Shown: piece after piece, positions 35,641-47,594 of the stretch
Numbering within the stretch: the first letter of the stretch is position 1
Layout of the letters: each line of letters starts with the position of its first letter
NCBI GenBank assembly: GCA_026545765.1
Contig: CM048840.1
Coordinates: forward strand, 16,434,765 to 16,498,764
Direction: 5' to 3'
DNA: 64,000 nucleotides
DNA from: Plantago major
Taxonomy: Eukaryota > Streptophyta > Magnoliopsida > Lamiales > Plantaginaceae
The notes under the pieces: generated by a model
Seen by the model: the letters and a program-made list of their open reading frames with translations, nothing else
Told to the model about the DNA's origin: nothing
Databases searched by the model: none
Made by a program: the position numbers and the translations under genes

Positions 35641-37190
35641 CTAGAAAAATGACATGCAGAAAATAAATGAATGGACACGTTCTACACAGTTATTGGAAAT
35701 AATAAGGCAAAGAGAAATGTCACAATCTTCCTACGCAATAAATTGGTCGTTAAAGCCAAACCATGACGTAAGATTCTCCAACAAAACACTTTAAAATTCC
35801 GATTAGAGACATCACAACTGAAGGACTTACATTAATTGGTGTGTTGAAGAAATATTCAGAATGTCATGGAAATACATCAAATTTACAGATTTTGAAAAGA
35901 TCACTAATTAATGTGCATTGGAACACAACTAAGATATTCACTTTTATAACTGCAGATAATACCTTTAATTGTCATGGATTATGGAAAAGAAACAAACACC
36001 ACTTAATGATATATCACTCTGAAGCTTAGCACAAACTGCATCGATTCTTCAAGGCAACAATTTATCAATCCCATAGTCTCATCATCTATTACTATCTCTC
36101 ATCAAACAGCAAACCGAAGGTCTCAACTCTCAACTACAGATTGTTCTATTCATTCATTAAAATCGTCAAGAACCACAAATATAGTATTTTTCTGAAGAAT
36201 CGTAAGCAATTTAATGCCAAACAATGATTTAATTACATGAAACTTACATAAAACAATTAAAATTCCGAATTGCAATAAAAACCATTATTTCACCTAAATT
36301 TACATGAATAATATTTGATGGATTTGAATATATTAATCTCATTAGACTCATATTCAGTAAAGACAAAAAATAAAAAATGTAAACATCATGAAATCAGTTT
36401 TCTCTATTGAAAACTCAGTATAGGTTCTCTGAAACAATTGAGGTTTCCAAGGAAAAAAATCCTGAAAATAAAAATAGAGAGAAGCACATGATGACTGATC
36501 ATAAAAACATCATAATCAAACCAACAAACAGTTAAATTTTAAGGCAACCAAAAATTAAGACAATGTAGTACTTAATTTCATATCCAATTTGGAAGATGAA
36601 GCAACAAAAATAGCATATTTATCATTTGGAACCCCCTTGCACTAATTGGAATCTGGAATGTAACTGAAAAAATAATTTGACTGAATAAAAAAGTTAAAAT
36701 GAAAACAGATCAGTAGTTACCATGTAGAGACACAAGTGACATAATAAGAGTTTCCTTAGGATCAGACATGGCATGTCGCCATTTTGTTCTCTGTTATAAA
36801 TCGATAATTTCCCTTCCATGAATCGCCAGAACCACAAATGTTTAAGTAATTTCGGGTTACCATTCAAAGAGTTTCCTAGCTGAAATTATTCCATCCCTAA
36901 TGTTTATTTACCTTATAAATTTAGTTCCTAATTTTGATTTATCCTACTCTAGAGTAGTTTTCAGTATAGTGTGGTTTACTCTACAAGTAGAGTTCATAAT
37001 TTGAAATGAAGTAGTTCACCAAAACAGTACATATAGAAATTATTGCAGATGCAAATTAAGAGTGTTTCAGGAAAGTTCTCCAAAGAGGAAAATAAGAATC
37101 TTTAGCCACACGAATCTGTTATGGTGTAATGTGTATTTAGCTTGACGAAATTGTATTATCACATGAAATTCGAAGAAGAAAATGCGATAC
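35641..37190. other. AT-rich stretch without a recognised gene
   Basis: Only short frames on both strands, with no domain. An ABC-transporter exon follows on the minus strand. Confidence 0.5.
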
Positions 37191-37369
37191 CTTTCTCAAC
37201 CATCTTTCCTTGATGAATTACTACGATCATATTAGCATTTCTGACTGTGCTTATTCGATGTGCAACGATAATGGTTGTCCTATTAACCATAATACTGCTT
37301 AATGCCTCTTGCACAATTCTCTCAGACTCCGTGTCCAGGGCACTCGTGGCCTCATCTAAAAGCAGGAAC
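37191..37369 (-). pseudogene. Single exon of an ABCB (P-glycoprotein type) transporter
   Basis: The minus-strand frame reads [20 protein letters not shown], then [20 protein letters not shown] and [12 protein letters not shown]. This covers Walker B, the D-loop and the H-loop of the nucleotide-binding domain of an ABCB exporter. A CAG acceptor at 37370-37372 and a GT donor at 37190-37189 delimit it as one exon of 179 nt. Walker A, the signature motif and all membrane segments are absent from the surrounding kilobases, so I treat it as a stray exon and not a working gene. Confidence 0.8.
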
Positions 37370-38360
37370 CTGAACTTCAGACCAATCCACACAATTACCA
37401 AGCTTCATATTTTACATATAGGATGCAAGTTTCCCCTGTATAAAGAAAACAGGACGCAGTTAATTATACTTGAACACAATATATAACTAAAAGTAATAAA
37501 CAGTGTATACATGCTCAAGAGTGATTTTCAAGTGATTTAACACCTGGCCTCTTCTTCTGCAGTCATTCTGAATATGGACCAATTTGAAACATCCAGAGCA
37601 AGAATTTCTATTGATAATCCAAAAATCTTTACTCAGCTAGCTAACAGTTCTCTCTATAAATAAATTTAATCTGTTGCAAGGGTAACATCTCGAATCTTTA
37701 GATCTGATGTCACCGTAGTTTTGAATTTGCAAACACTTGCATTGTAGAGAAAAATGCACTCAGCTGAGATCTGATGTGAATTCTTTGCTGGATCTGCATT
37801 AGCGTGAGTTGCATATAAATGGTTAGATATGTTGTTAATGGTTGGTTTGAGGTATTGGACACGTTTGCATATGAGCGACTATGCATTAGCTGTTTGGCAA
37901 CCATAGAAAATGCCATAAACGTCACTGCAGATTGCCACAGAACTTGAAGACACGGCTAGGAGTATCATCATCCATGAGATTACTCTATCATTTTTTGTTG
38001 CAATTCCGTGTGTATCCTTGCAAGGTGTAAATACAGATACATATCGTAAGCAATTGAACCAACAATTTGGCACTCATAGCTCGAGCGATCGTTTGGAAAG
38101 CTGATCCTAAATTCTTCTTGTCCTAAAACTGATCTGCCGAAGCTAATTCCAAGGATGTTACATAAATCTAATTACTGTCTCTGCATTCTGTATATGCAAA
38201 CACTATTTTTCTAGTTTAATCTAACTTTTCAACACTGCTAGCAAGCAACCACTAAATTCGTTTTAAATCCATCGTAATATACTCTTTAAAATTTCAGCGG
38301 TTCACAATCAACATTAACTATTGCTCAGGCTGACTTAACGTGCGATGAAGTAGGACTCAC

Positions 38361-38493
38361 CTGAGGGCAATGGCTGCAGGAAAAATGAAACCAACCGACA
38401 CAGCAGCTGTAGCACCAGTAAACTGAAAAGCATCCCATATACTCGGCACATAATTTGCTCCAAGGAAAATAAAACCCATGAGAGCTGCCGTGA
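38361..38493 (-). pseudogene. Exon of an AVT6-like amino-acid transporter
   Basis: The frame reads VTAALMGFIFLGANYVPSIW followed by DAFQFTGATAAVSVGFIFP and AAIALR, then a GTGAGT donor. This matches the last transmembrane helices of plant AVT6/SLC38-type amino-acid transporters of the AAAP family. No other exon of the gene is recognised nearby, so it is probably a fragment. The region just upstream on the same strand holds a second partial copy. Confidence 0.7.
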
Positions 38494-38578
38494 CTGAAAA
38501 GAATCTCTTGTTATCACAACAGTGTATAATTAAGATTTTCATAAGACTATTGACTCCGTGCGATGAAGTAGGACTCAC

Positions 38579-38645
38579 CTGAGGGCAATGGCTCCAAGGG
38601 AAATGAAACCAACCGACACAGTAGCTGTAGCACCAGACAATTGAC
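38579..38645 (-). pseudogene. Second, partial copy of the AVT6-like exon
   Basis: About 218 bp away from the first copy the same exon end recurs, reading SGATATVSVGFISLGAIALR before the same GTGAGTCC donor context. The preceding part of the exon is missing. Both copies also share the downstream TACTTCATCGCACG flank, so this is a local tandem duplication that includes intron sequence. Confidence 0.75.
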
Positions 38646-38659
38646 CTATTATGAATGCT

Positions 38660-39188
38660 CATAAGACTATCATAATATAATTTTTAGACTTTACATTCTG
38701 TTTTGACGAAAAGCCACATAAAGGTATCACATATTCACATCAACCACACCTGCATATATCTAAAGGATAGCTTGATCTCTACTTATTTATTACTACAAAG
38801 TATTTCATACTAACCTCATCAACCACTAAAAAATCATCAATGTATCAATTGTTACCACAAACAATCATTCAACCAAACAACAACTCATCACATCATCAAA
38901 ATCAGATGCAAAAATTTTCCAATCGATCAAGCTAGGGTTAGCTACTACTAATGACACACAATCGAATTAAAACAAAACACGAAAATAAAAATTCAACAGA
39001 TGGATTTCAATATAAAAGCAAAATTGACATGAGAAACAGCAAATCGACTAAAGCTAGGGTTCATCCACAACAAATCATACATCTACAGATAAAAAAAATT
39101 AGAGAAAGTAGTTCCGAGTTCAGGTTCGCTGTAGGTTTTCCCAAACATTGAATGTACTTTCTTCATCGTTTTTTCTTACCTGCAGCAG
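38660..39188. other. No recognised gene
   Basis: A-rich sequence with short frames. AGCTAGGGTT occurs at about 38930 and 39051. Nothing else stands out. Confidence 0.45.
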
Positions 39189-39590
39189 AGACTTTTTTTT
39201 TTTTTTTTTTTTTGAGAAGAAATCATAAATTTTTCATTAATCAACTGGATCAATTACATCAGGATTGCTAACTGGTAAAGATAGAAACCAAAACTGTCTG
39301 TGTCAAAATCTCTAGCAAGTAGATGAGCAACAGAATTATTGCAACGATGAGTGTAAACAAAAGAGAAAGAATCAAAGCAAGTAGTAATCAGTTTAGCATC
39401 CTCAATTAAATGACCAGCTTCTGAGAGTGATGGATCAGAATGTTGTAGCTGCCGCACCAAATTGAGGCAGACGCCTTCAAAAATTATCCATCGAATTTGC
39501 ATCTGCTGATCCGAAGAAACGGCCAATCGAACTGCAAAGGCTTCCGCAACTTCCGGATTCTGTATATAGTCCATCTTCTGTCTTATCCGG
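39189..39590 (-). mobile_element. 5'-truncated LINE tail with RNase H domain
   Basis: The minus-strand frame (39574-39254) reads VAEAFAVRLAV, IIFEGVCLNLVRQLQ and SFVYTHRCNNSVAHLLARD. This is the plant-type RNase H at the end of LINE ORF2. The usual Asp in the VEGD motif is Val here, so the enzyme would be inactive. A T-run at 39190-39213 is the complement of the poly-A tail. The 5' end and target duplication are not resolved. Confidence 0.85.
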
Positions 39591-39599
39591 CTGACTCAG

Positions 39600-40590
39600 C
39601 CTCAGCCCTTGCAACGAAAGAACAACATCTCCCCTTTCCGGAAAGACTCAGTCCAGAAAACTCCATACAGCCTACCTGTAATGCCCCAACTTTTTTAGCT
39701 AATGGTGAGCATGTGCATGGTATAAAATGCAAGGAAAATCAATTATGACAAACATTAATGAAGTCCAGTATGTAGGTAAACTTGTTTGATAAGAATTTCG
39801 AGAAATTGTGTGTTCGGTAAAAAATTTACACAATCGGCCTATCTCATAGTCAATTTAGCTCATTTAAACTAAAATTTAATCATTATATCCCAATGTATAT
39901 CAGTTTGTTGAATCCTATCACCTAGCAGTACAACTATCAATAATTCGGAAATACAAATGAAACAATAGCAAGAAATAGGAAAGATAGAGAAAAACCTTAG
40001 TTGTTTCAGATTTTTTGTCAATTGCATTGACCCTCAAAGAGTTGGTCTTAAACCCTGCTCAGAAACAAAACAACAAATAGTAAGAGAGGTTAATTATCCA
40101 ATATGGGAATGAAAAGTAATGAATTGAAATGGATATGAATCGAAATGGAAATTAACATGTTGAAGAAGGCTTAACTGGGTTAGCTTTTAGTGTCCTGATG
40201 GTGGACTCCATCTCCTAGCAGATTCAAGTGGGCGTGGGCGTGGATGGCTGAACTGGACACGGGCCTCCTGATAATATGGAATTCTTATCAATCCGAATAA
40301 TTCTCAATGTTGCCGTTGTCAAGTTGTACGCTGTTGCAAAATTCTACAACACGGAGCATCAGATCCCCAAATCAGATCAATAATCAAAAATCTAAAAACT
40401 GATTCGATTAATTAAGAAACAAAACGGAGCAACAAAGCATGAAACGATTACCTGAAACCATTATAAGGATTTTAGTCTTAGGTATACTTATGAAAAAGAT
40501 ATAAGAAAATGGTTGAGAGTTTTGGAGAAAGGAAGATGGAGAAGAACAAAAACAGAACAATTCTTCAGATTTTTTCGAATCATCATATCA
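39600..40590. other. Unassigned stretch with possible exon remnants
   Basis: On the minus strand near 40065-40000 a frame reads FKTNSLRVNAIDKKSETTK, and near 40260-40190 another codes for a Pro/Arg-rich stretch. They could be exons of a lost gene, but I recognise no family and could not join them. Confidence 0.3.
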
Positions 40591-40595
40591 TATAA

Positions 40596-40835
40596 ATGGA
40601 GAAACACATGGATTATAGTTATACGACAATCTCATCTCCCATTCCACCAAATCCACCACTAAACACCGAAAGAAAGAAGAGGATCAATAAGAAGAGGAAA
40701 ATCCAAAACCAAACCCTACCGAATTCCTCAATCGAATGGAAATCTGACGTTCAGCAGCAAATCTACTCCTCCGTGCGCTGCGGCAAGTCCGCCAGAACAG
40801 TGGAAGGAGCAGAAACCTAATTGTGCAAGAAAAAA
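40596..40835 (+). pseudogene. bHLH147/150-like transcription-factor relic
   Basis: After a Lys-rich N-terminus the frame reads SSIEWKSDVQQQIYSS, the diagnostic segment of the small atypical bHLH group that includes bHLH147-150 and IBH1-like proteins. The expected next text (a Leu-rich start of helix 1) is partly deleted. The following RALRQVRQNSG continues in another frame, so an indel of about 11-13 bases separates them. The conserved helix-loop-helix does not follow. Such proteins modulate brassinosteroid growth responses, but this copy is almost certainly dead. Confidence 0.65.
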
Positions 40836-41491
40836 CGATGAGCAAAAGATGAGAAATAGAAGTAGAGAAAGAGGTAAAGAAAACAGAAGAGAAAGGCGTA
40901 ATTTATGGAGTCTGAGATTTGCAAAGATGTATTACCATGTTTAAATTATTTTTTCTCTGACTACCCGCATTGGGTGGCGATGTCGGCGTAACGAGATCCG
41001 TGTGATTTTCTTTGCGTTGGTGACGTCGCCACTAATTTTGAATTTTTTTTTTTTTTACATATTTAACATATTGTAAGAGTGTTTAAAAGTTGAAATTAGT
41101 AAAATTGCATTTTTTAAACTCGTTTTATAATTTATTGGGCAAGAGGCAGGAATATATTACAACAAACCGCTTAAAATTTAAAAACTAAATGGAAATGCAA
41201 CAAACACACGAATGCATTAAACAAACAAACATACACTACACGATTGGTGAAGCTCATCTCCACGGCCAACGATTCTCCAAATATGTTCCATCAAGTCCCT
41301 TTGGAGTTCTTCATGCGTACCCTCACGTGCATTTGCCGTGAAAAGTTCATGTATTCCGGGATAGAGTTTATTGTTGATTGTGCTCGTCGGATATGAACTC
41401 CGTCAATCACATAGGTACATTCTCACGTATCTTGTTCAACTCTTGATTTCCTTGTCATAATTTAGGTATTTGTGGCGCTCATCCTCAACTA

Positions 41492-42559
41492 TCATGTTGT
41501 GGAGTGTGATCGACAATCCATAATCTTTTGAGTGTCTCCTGTTGTGTGCAAGGGCGGGATTTCGTCTGATTGCAAATCGTGCTTGCGATTACTCAAAGCA
41601 CGTTCCACATCTTTCTGGCAAGACTCCTGACGCTCAGAGAATTTGGCTTCTTTGTGCGTTACCAGATTCGGGATGGCAGGAACAAATGTAGCCCAAGCTG
41701 GGTAGATGCCATCGGTTAGGTAGTAAGGCATGTTATACTGATGGCCATTGACCTCAAAGTTAATCTGAGGTCCCGTGCCGTTCAGGAGATCGTCGAACAA
41801 ATTGAACGTTGCCGCGATCGACAAGTCATTGTATTTTCCGGATATCCCAAGAATGAATGCCATATCCAAGTACCTTGGGATGCTCGCTTCTAAAACAAGG
41901 GTAGGCTTTTTACGCCTTGAAATTGACCGTACACGCCTTGGGACGCTTCTTCCATGTCCGGTGCATACAATCGATACTCCCAAGCATGCCCACAAATCCT
42001 CTTGCGTTGATTGCGAGAATCCTTCGAGCATCGACCTCGTTGGCCCTCGCATATATGTTGGACCAAACTCACCACCACAAAGATCACAAAACGCGAAGAC
42101 ACTTGAGGCCGTGCTTTCACCAAGTCGGCAATACTGTCAACCGAAGTCGTGAAGCCCCATAAGCTAGCATACGAATGGTCATGTACATTTTGTAGTGTGG
42201 TTAACCCGGTCGGCCAAGACCATCGGCTTGCATACAAAGTAATCATCTTGGCGACTACACCAAAGAATCACCCGTTCGAACAACGACCTCTCCATTCTGA
42301 ATAACCGTCGAAATTTATCTGCATATGGTGGGTTAACCCCGAAGTAGTCTTCCTCCAATTGTTTGCCACGCTCTTCTCGACTTCTGTCAATGTAAGCACG
42401 CTTCTTCTTAGGCCGTCGTGGCATGTCCGGTTGTTGATGTTGCTGGAATTGTTGGATCATATTTGGTACATTTTGCATTATCATGGTTTGGATTTGTGCG
42501 AAAGGAATGGATGAAGAAGAATCAAGCAAGCTTTCATCATCAGATGATGAATTGGACAT
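41492..42559 (-). pseudogene. Harbinger transposase, broken
   Basis: The frame starts at 42559 with an acidic/Gln-rich leader, then RRPKKKRAYIDRSREERGKQ and LFRMERSLFERVILWC. It shifts near 42190, then continues through PTLVLEASIPRYLDM, FNLFDDLLNGTGPQINFEVN, MPYYLTDGIYPAWATFV and SCQKDVERAL. These are landmarks of the plant PIF/Harbinger DDE transposase (DDE_Tnp_4/Plant_tran). The protein normally cuts the element ends and inserts at short TTA/TAA targets together with the ORF1 protein. At least two frameshifts (near 42190 and 41930) and a degraded C-terminus make it non-functional. Confidence 0.88.
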
Positions 42560-42666
42560 GATTATCTTTGGAAAATTGAGTAGTTAAGAAAATGGAAGAA
42601 GGGATGAATGCAAGTAGTTTGTTGTGTATAAAAATGTGTTCTATGGTTGCATTATATAGACAGGTT

Positions 42667-42843
42667 GTCTGAGATGTGTGACTCATTTCTTAGTCATAGC
42701 TGAGTCATAATGCATTGGATTTCTCATTAATTGAAGATAAGATGTCTGAGATGTATGACTCATTTCTTAGTCATAGCTGAGTCATAATGCATTGGATTTC
42801 TCATTAATTGAAGATAAGATGTCTGAGATGTATGACTCATTTT
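42667..42843. repeat. 77-bp tandem duplication
   Basis: A 77-bp unit beginning GTCTGAGATGTRTGACTCAT is present at 42667-42743 and 42744-42820, with a third partial unit from 42821. It lies between the two Harbinger ORFs. Confidence 0.95.
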
Positions 42844-42931
42844 TGACAAAGCAAAGATAAGATGTCTAACAAGCAAACTAAAACAAGCAAACCGAAACAA
42901 GCAAACTAAAACAAGCTCTCAACTTCAGCCA

Positions 42932-44003
42932 TTACTCGGACGGAAACAATTCCTTCTGCAGTGCATCACAAACTCCCTCATGTGCTGCGGTCAAGTTAGC
43001 ATAGTTCCCCATAAGTGTCATCCACATGTCCATCTTCTTCTCCTTCAGCCTACGTTCTTCCTTTTGTCGGGCAAACTCCAGCTTCTGTCTTTCCAACTCA
43101 AGGTATTGGGGATAACTTTCATTAAAGTTAACCCATCCCTTGCTCATTGCATCCATTGAAGAGTTGCCGGAACTACCACCTCTAGCCATCTTCTTTGCCT
43201 TGTCACGACCCATAGGACGTTTGCTAGGCGTGACACTGACACTGTCCTCACTGTGGCGCTTGCTCCCACTACTACTTTTCTTGATGCCATTGGTTGGTCA
43301 TCATCAACTAGAACATCAACCCTCGGAGTTGTTGCGGCCTTCTTGTATGTTTCCTCCAAGTTCATCCTCGTTTCCCACTCTGGGTACTGTTTCATGGCAT
43401 CCCACTGCTTGAATAGGTTGAATCCGGCGTTACAACCGGACTTCTCTTTGTAGAAATCTTGGGCTATTTCAGTTACATTGGCTTCATTGTAGCCACTCCG
43501 ATCGCCGACAACCCTAGTAGCACGATCCACACAAATCACCCACCAATTAATGTCATCTCTCATCCGCTTAATCAGAGGCAAGTGAATCATGACTCGCTTT
43601 TTTCCAAACCGACATCCTCCCATCTCCGCACGTCCTCGAACTTCTCCTCGACTTTCTTGAACAAACTTGCATACCTCGATTCGTGCTAATGATCGGATTT
43701 AATACGGCCATGTAACAAGAGATGAGAACCAAGTCCTCATTCGTGTTGTAGGGTGAGCCACGTCCTTCGCCTTTATTGGTGTCCCTCCTTCCGTGTCTTT
43801 GGCTTTCCCTTTCACGCCTCGCGCCGGTTGAATTTCAGGCTGCGTCTCAGGAACAACTTCCGGTGGTGCTTGCGAAAACATTGGTGTTTGTGAGATTGGA
43901 GAATGGTAATTTTGAGTGTAGGGGTCTTCGTACGAGCTTTCGAACAAAGGGCGAACAAAGCTCGGTTGGGGTTAATGGAGAGGTGTTTTGTTAAGCTTTT
44001 CAT
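42932..44003 (-). pseudogene. Harbinger ORF1 (Myb/SANT-like, NAM-associated) protein, broken
   Basis: The N-terminal part (43947-43699) has a polar leader and then NTNEDLVLISCYMAV in a shifted frame, a Myb/SANT-like start. The middle (43623-43250) reads MIHLPLIKRMRDDINWWVIC, FYKEKSGCNAGFNLFKQWD and YPEWETRM. The C-terminal part (43213-42932) has LELERQKLEFARQKEERRLK and MDMWMTLMGNYANL, a coiled coil typical of NAM-associated ORF1 proteins. Frameshifts lie near 43740 and 43215. This protein normally supplies DNA binding for Harbinger transposition. Confidence 0.8.
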
Positions 44004-44429
44004 GCACGCTTCAGAAGCTTGGTGTGTTTTCTTGCATCCACCTCGAGTTTCGGGTGAACAAGTTTCCGTCCATGTCGCCGGAAAATTGAAGTGGAGATAG
44101 TTGGTGTTTTGGAGTGAAGAGAGTGTTTTGAGTTTAATTAAGAGAGAAAGAGGAGTTGGAGATGGGATGATCCAAATATAGTCAAGACTGATCTCATTTT
44201 ATAGATCTCGAAAAAATAAAGCCGTTGGTGATTTTTATTTATTTTTTGCATTTTTATTTTGAAAGTTATAACCGTTTGAAATTTAAACGGAATTTACAAA
44301 AAAAAAAAATAATAATAATGACACATGGCTGCTGCCCAATTGAGCTCCCCCGTCACCCATCGACGGGAGGCTCTAACGCTTGTTGGCGCGTCAGTGACAA
44401 TGTTGACTGCAATGCAGGCCGTCTCAGCC

Positions 44430-45250
44430 AAGGAATTTGAAAAGTTTCCTTATATGCATTAATATTTTCTTTTTACTTTAATTTTAATAACTTTTGTACA
44501 TGAAAATGAAATGGAGCTCTCACATTCATTCTGGCTTGAGTCCTATACAAAATGAATGGAATAAAAACTGGTATTTTATATATATATATATATAGATAGA
44601 TGTTTTTTTCTCTCAACTTTTAACTTTATTCAACTTCACATTACAATTTAAGAATGAGTTCTGTAGTTTTCAATACAGATACTCTCATTATATTGAATTA
44701 TATCTTTGTCTATTACTAAACCAATGTGTCAATTCAATGAATTTTCTGCGAAATTCGAGACTAATACTTATATTAGGTTAAATATACATTCATAATGCAT
44801 GGCAAATAAGATACTGGCATACATGATTTAATCACTCACATACATTTTTGAAAGAGACAAATACTATACAACAATTAAACTCCTCCTGGAAAATAAAAGG
44901 TCAAATTCTAAGCTAAAATAAATATTTCGTATATAACAAGCAGGAACCTTCTCACCCTCTATCTATCCTATCTTGGTACAAAACTAGGTATGAGTCTTAA
45001 TTATGAGCATTATATAATACAATACAAAGAGTTTTTAGATATTTTTGGTAGTATTAATCCTTATCTCTATCTGTACCCGTAACACAAGGTTAGGTCCTAT
45101 CTTCTTTAAGTACAACCTTTACCTTATAACATTTTATCTGACTTGACTATATTCTTTACTCCCAAAAATCTATTTATTAGGAAACCCCCTTATTTTAGTT
45201 GTCTCTACTCTATATTTTACTATGTACGTTACATTTGATGTTATAACTTA
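44430..45250. other. AT-rich intergenic DNA
   Basis: Short (TA)n tract at about 44577-44593, no gene or domain recognised. Confidence 0.5.
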
Positions 45251-45252
45251 TA

Positions 45253-45499
45253 CTCCCTCAATTTCAGAAAAATTGTTACATTTTGATTTTGACCGGTCAA
45301 CTGTTTTCGACTTTGACCACAAATTACTCATAAACGATAATAGTAAATAATTTAATAAAATCATATAATAAAATTTTAATTACTAAACCTTCATTATATA
45401 ATTTTAATAATTTATTTATTAATATCGTTTAAGATTAAAATAATTGACAAACGATTATATGAATAGTAAAATGTAACACTTTTTCTGAAATGGATGGAG
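45253..45499. mobile_element. Stowaway MITE
   Basis: The 247-bp element lies between TA dinucleotides (45251-45252 and 45500-45501). The left end CTCCCTCAATTTCAGAAAAA and the right end read inward, CTCCATCCATTTCAGAAAAA, followed by TTACATTTT in both, are inverted repeats of the Stowaway type (Tc1/mariner superfamily). No coding capacity. Confidence 0.92.
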
Positions 45500-45509
45500 T
45501 AATATCAAA

Positions 45510-46687
45510 GCCAGTACAGTGCATGCAATATATAATAAAAGGTCAAAGAAGCAGAACTCATCTAATCTAAGCATCTTTTTTTGTTTGATGTACTTGCTCA
45601 TTTTCAAAATTTTGTGTTACCCTCTGTCCATCTATTCCATAACACGTCTTGTACGAGTTCGATGACCATATTTTATCATAAATTACTCCCAAGTTATTTC
45701 GTAAACTTTTTAAACATATTCAACTGTGAAAGTAGTACAAAATACAAATTAGGAGTAATCCATTGTGAAAATGGGCGTGACACACAACGCTGTGTTCATG
45801 AATGTTAAAATTACAGATGAGTCTTATGATTAGACCGGAAAATGGAATTGCACTTCATCAAATTAGTTGCAGAAGCACCAGAAACTGAAGATCAGTTTAG
45901 AACTTGTATAATGAGGGTAGAAAACATAAACACTACAGTGCTTCTGGGCTTCTAGTCTATATAAGGCTGATCTCTGCCTTGGGTACTGATTATTCAGAGC
46001 ATTCATCAGGTACTATACTCTTAGAATTCTCGTTGACAGAATTGACAGCACAGAAAAAGAACGTGTCCGAAAAGTTTAAGTATCGTTGTAAGAAATCAGG
46101 CCTAAGACTAACTTCGAAGGTTAGGCTCTGTCGCTTCCCATTTCCAAAGCTCCTCAATTTTTGTCTTTCTGTAATCCAACATCTAGGATTATGGAGCAAA
46201 ACAAAATGAAAGAGAGAAAATTAAGCATTACTTATTGTAGAAAAATCAACCACTACTCAATAAATGATATATGCAGAAACATTTTAATACTCTGCACAAT
46301 AACTATGCAGTAATATAAAAAATTCTTTATATATTGGTATCCTGAAGAAAATGAAAAGGGGAATCTGTGAAGACTTTACTGTAGAAAATCTACAAATTTT
46401 ATCATATTAATCATCAAAACAACACATATTGAAGTATCCAACAGTACCAGGTAAAGAAATTTGGCTTACATTAACTGGAAGATATTACATACTGCATGTC
46501 GCAGACTCCAGTCCTCAAGGAAGACATATGTTCTATGCCGCTTGTTTGCGAATTGAGGAAATTGGGCTGACCAGCGAAGAAATAAGAAAACATTAGCATC
46601 TTTGAGAAAATGGGAGTGTTACAGAAAACATCAGCAAAAAATTGGGATGTACTCACATCTTTTGGTGCACAGTGGCTGACTTGACTC
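45510..46687. other. No recognised gene before the copia element
   Basis: Short frames on both strands (for example 45904-46209 plus, 45990-46199 minus) show no domain I recognise. Confidence 0.45.
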
Positions 46688-46692
46688 TTTTG

Positions 46693-46832
46693 TGTTAGAA
46701 TATGTATATATCTAGAATCCTAGTTAGATTAGACTTAGATTAGAATACTTGGTGATCAAGTTATCACATTGTATAAATACATGTACTCATCATTTAATCC
46801 AATAATAAGAAATATATTCTTATAATCTTACA
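46693..46832 (+). repeat. Copia 5' LTR
   Basis: 140 bp, TGTTAG...CTTACA, one mismatch with the 3' LTR (ATCATTTAATCC here, ATCATTGAATCC there). It contains a TATAAATAC box near 46775. Confidence 0.95.
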
Positions 46833-47099
46833 TGGTATCACGCCGAACATCGGTCCCTCTCTTCCGCTGCTAGCCGACGTTGTTCGATCCTCCTTCTTCC
46901 CCTGTTTCCGGCCTTACGCCGCTCAAACAGCCTCTCCCCTTTCTTCCCATGTCTCCTTGTGTTCCGGCCTCACGCCAAAACAGCCTGCTCCGTCTCCGTC
47001 TCCTGTTTCTGGCCTCACGCCTCCACACAACATCGACTTAGCCTCACGCTAAATCGATAAATTCTCCTCTCTTCTCTGAACAGTTTTCCGGCACCCACC

Positions 47100-47594
47100 A
47101 TGTCTGATCAATCGCCCAAGTTTCATCCCGCTCTCTCTATCACCAACGTCCGCTCCCTGATTCCCATCACATTGGATCATGAGACCGGTATGTATCATTC
47201 TTGGGTCACGTTATTCCAGGTTCAAGCACGGGTGCATAACCTTATGCATCACATCATCCCTCCGACGGAAGAAACCGCCATCGCCAAAATCAAGGCTCTC
47301 AAAGAAGCCGATGTTGATCTCTATGATCGACTTGATGCCGTCGTATTACAGTGGATCTATGCAACAGTCTCTTCTGACATTCTTCATGCCATTCTTGTCA
47401 AGAACGATACGGCTGCTGCTGCTTGGTCCCGTCTTGAACAGATATTCATGGATAACAAAGGTTCTCGAGCTACCCATCTTGAAGAGGAACTCGTTGACGT
47501 CCGCCTCGACAACTTCCCTTTTGCCGAGGCTTATTGCAATCATGTCAAGTCATTAGCCGATAGGCTTGCCGACGTGGGTATAGAGGTCTCCTAG
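47100..47594 (+). pseudogene. Copia gag (UBN2-type), truncated
   Basis: The frame opens at an ATG 268 bp after the left LTR and gives 164 residues with ITLDHETGMYHSWVTLF and AAAAWSRLEQIFMDNKGSRA, ending in FAEAYCNHVKSLADRLADVG. This is the retrotransposon gag capsid domain of copia elements. It stops at 47594. The downstream part, including the CCHC zinc knuckle, is not found and the following 370 bases are out of frame. Confidence 0.9.

Larger units (their letters stand above)
41230..44100 (-). mobile_element. PIF/Harbinger DNA transposon, two ORFs, frameshifted
   Basis: This region holds both genes of a PIF/Harbinger element in the same orientation: the Myb/SANT-like ORF1 (about 44003-42932) and the DDE transposase ORF2 (42559 to about 41492). 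Termini are not certain. GCATTG at 40967-40972 and CAATGC at 44410-44415, each within loosely similar inverted text, are candidate ends just outside the coding block. The element is inactive because both ORFs carry frameshifts. Confidence 0.85.

Noticed and set aside
41775-42162. Plus-strand open frames of up to 125 codons
   Set aside because: They lie opposite the Harbinger transposase and have no domain. They are antisense shadows.
47179-47556. Second plus-strand frame overlapping gag
   Set aside because: It is a +1 shadow of the gag frame with no motif of its own.
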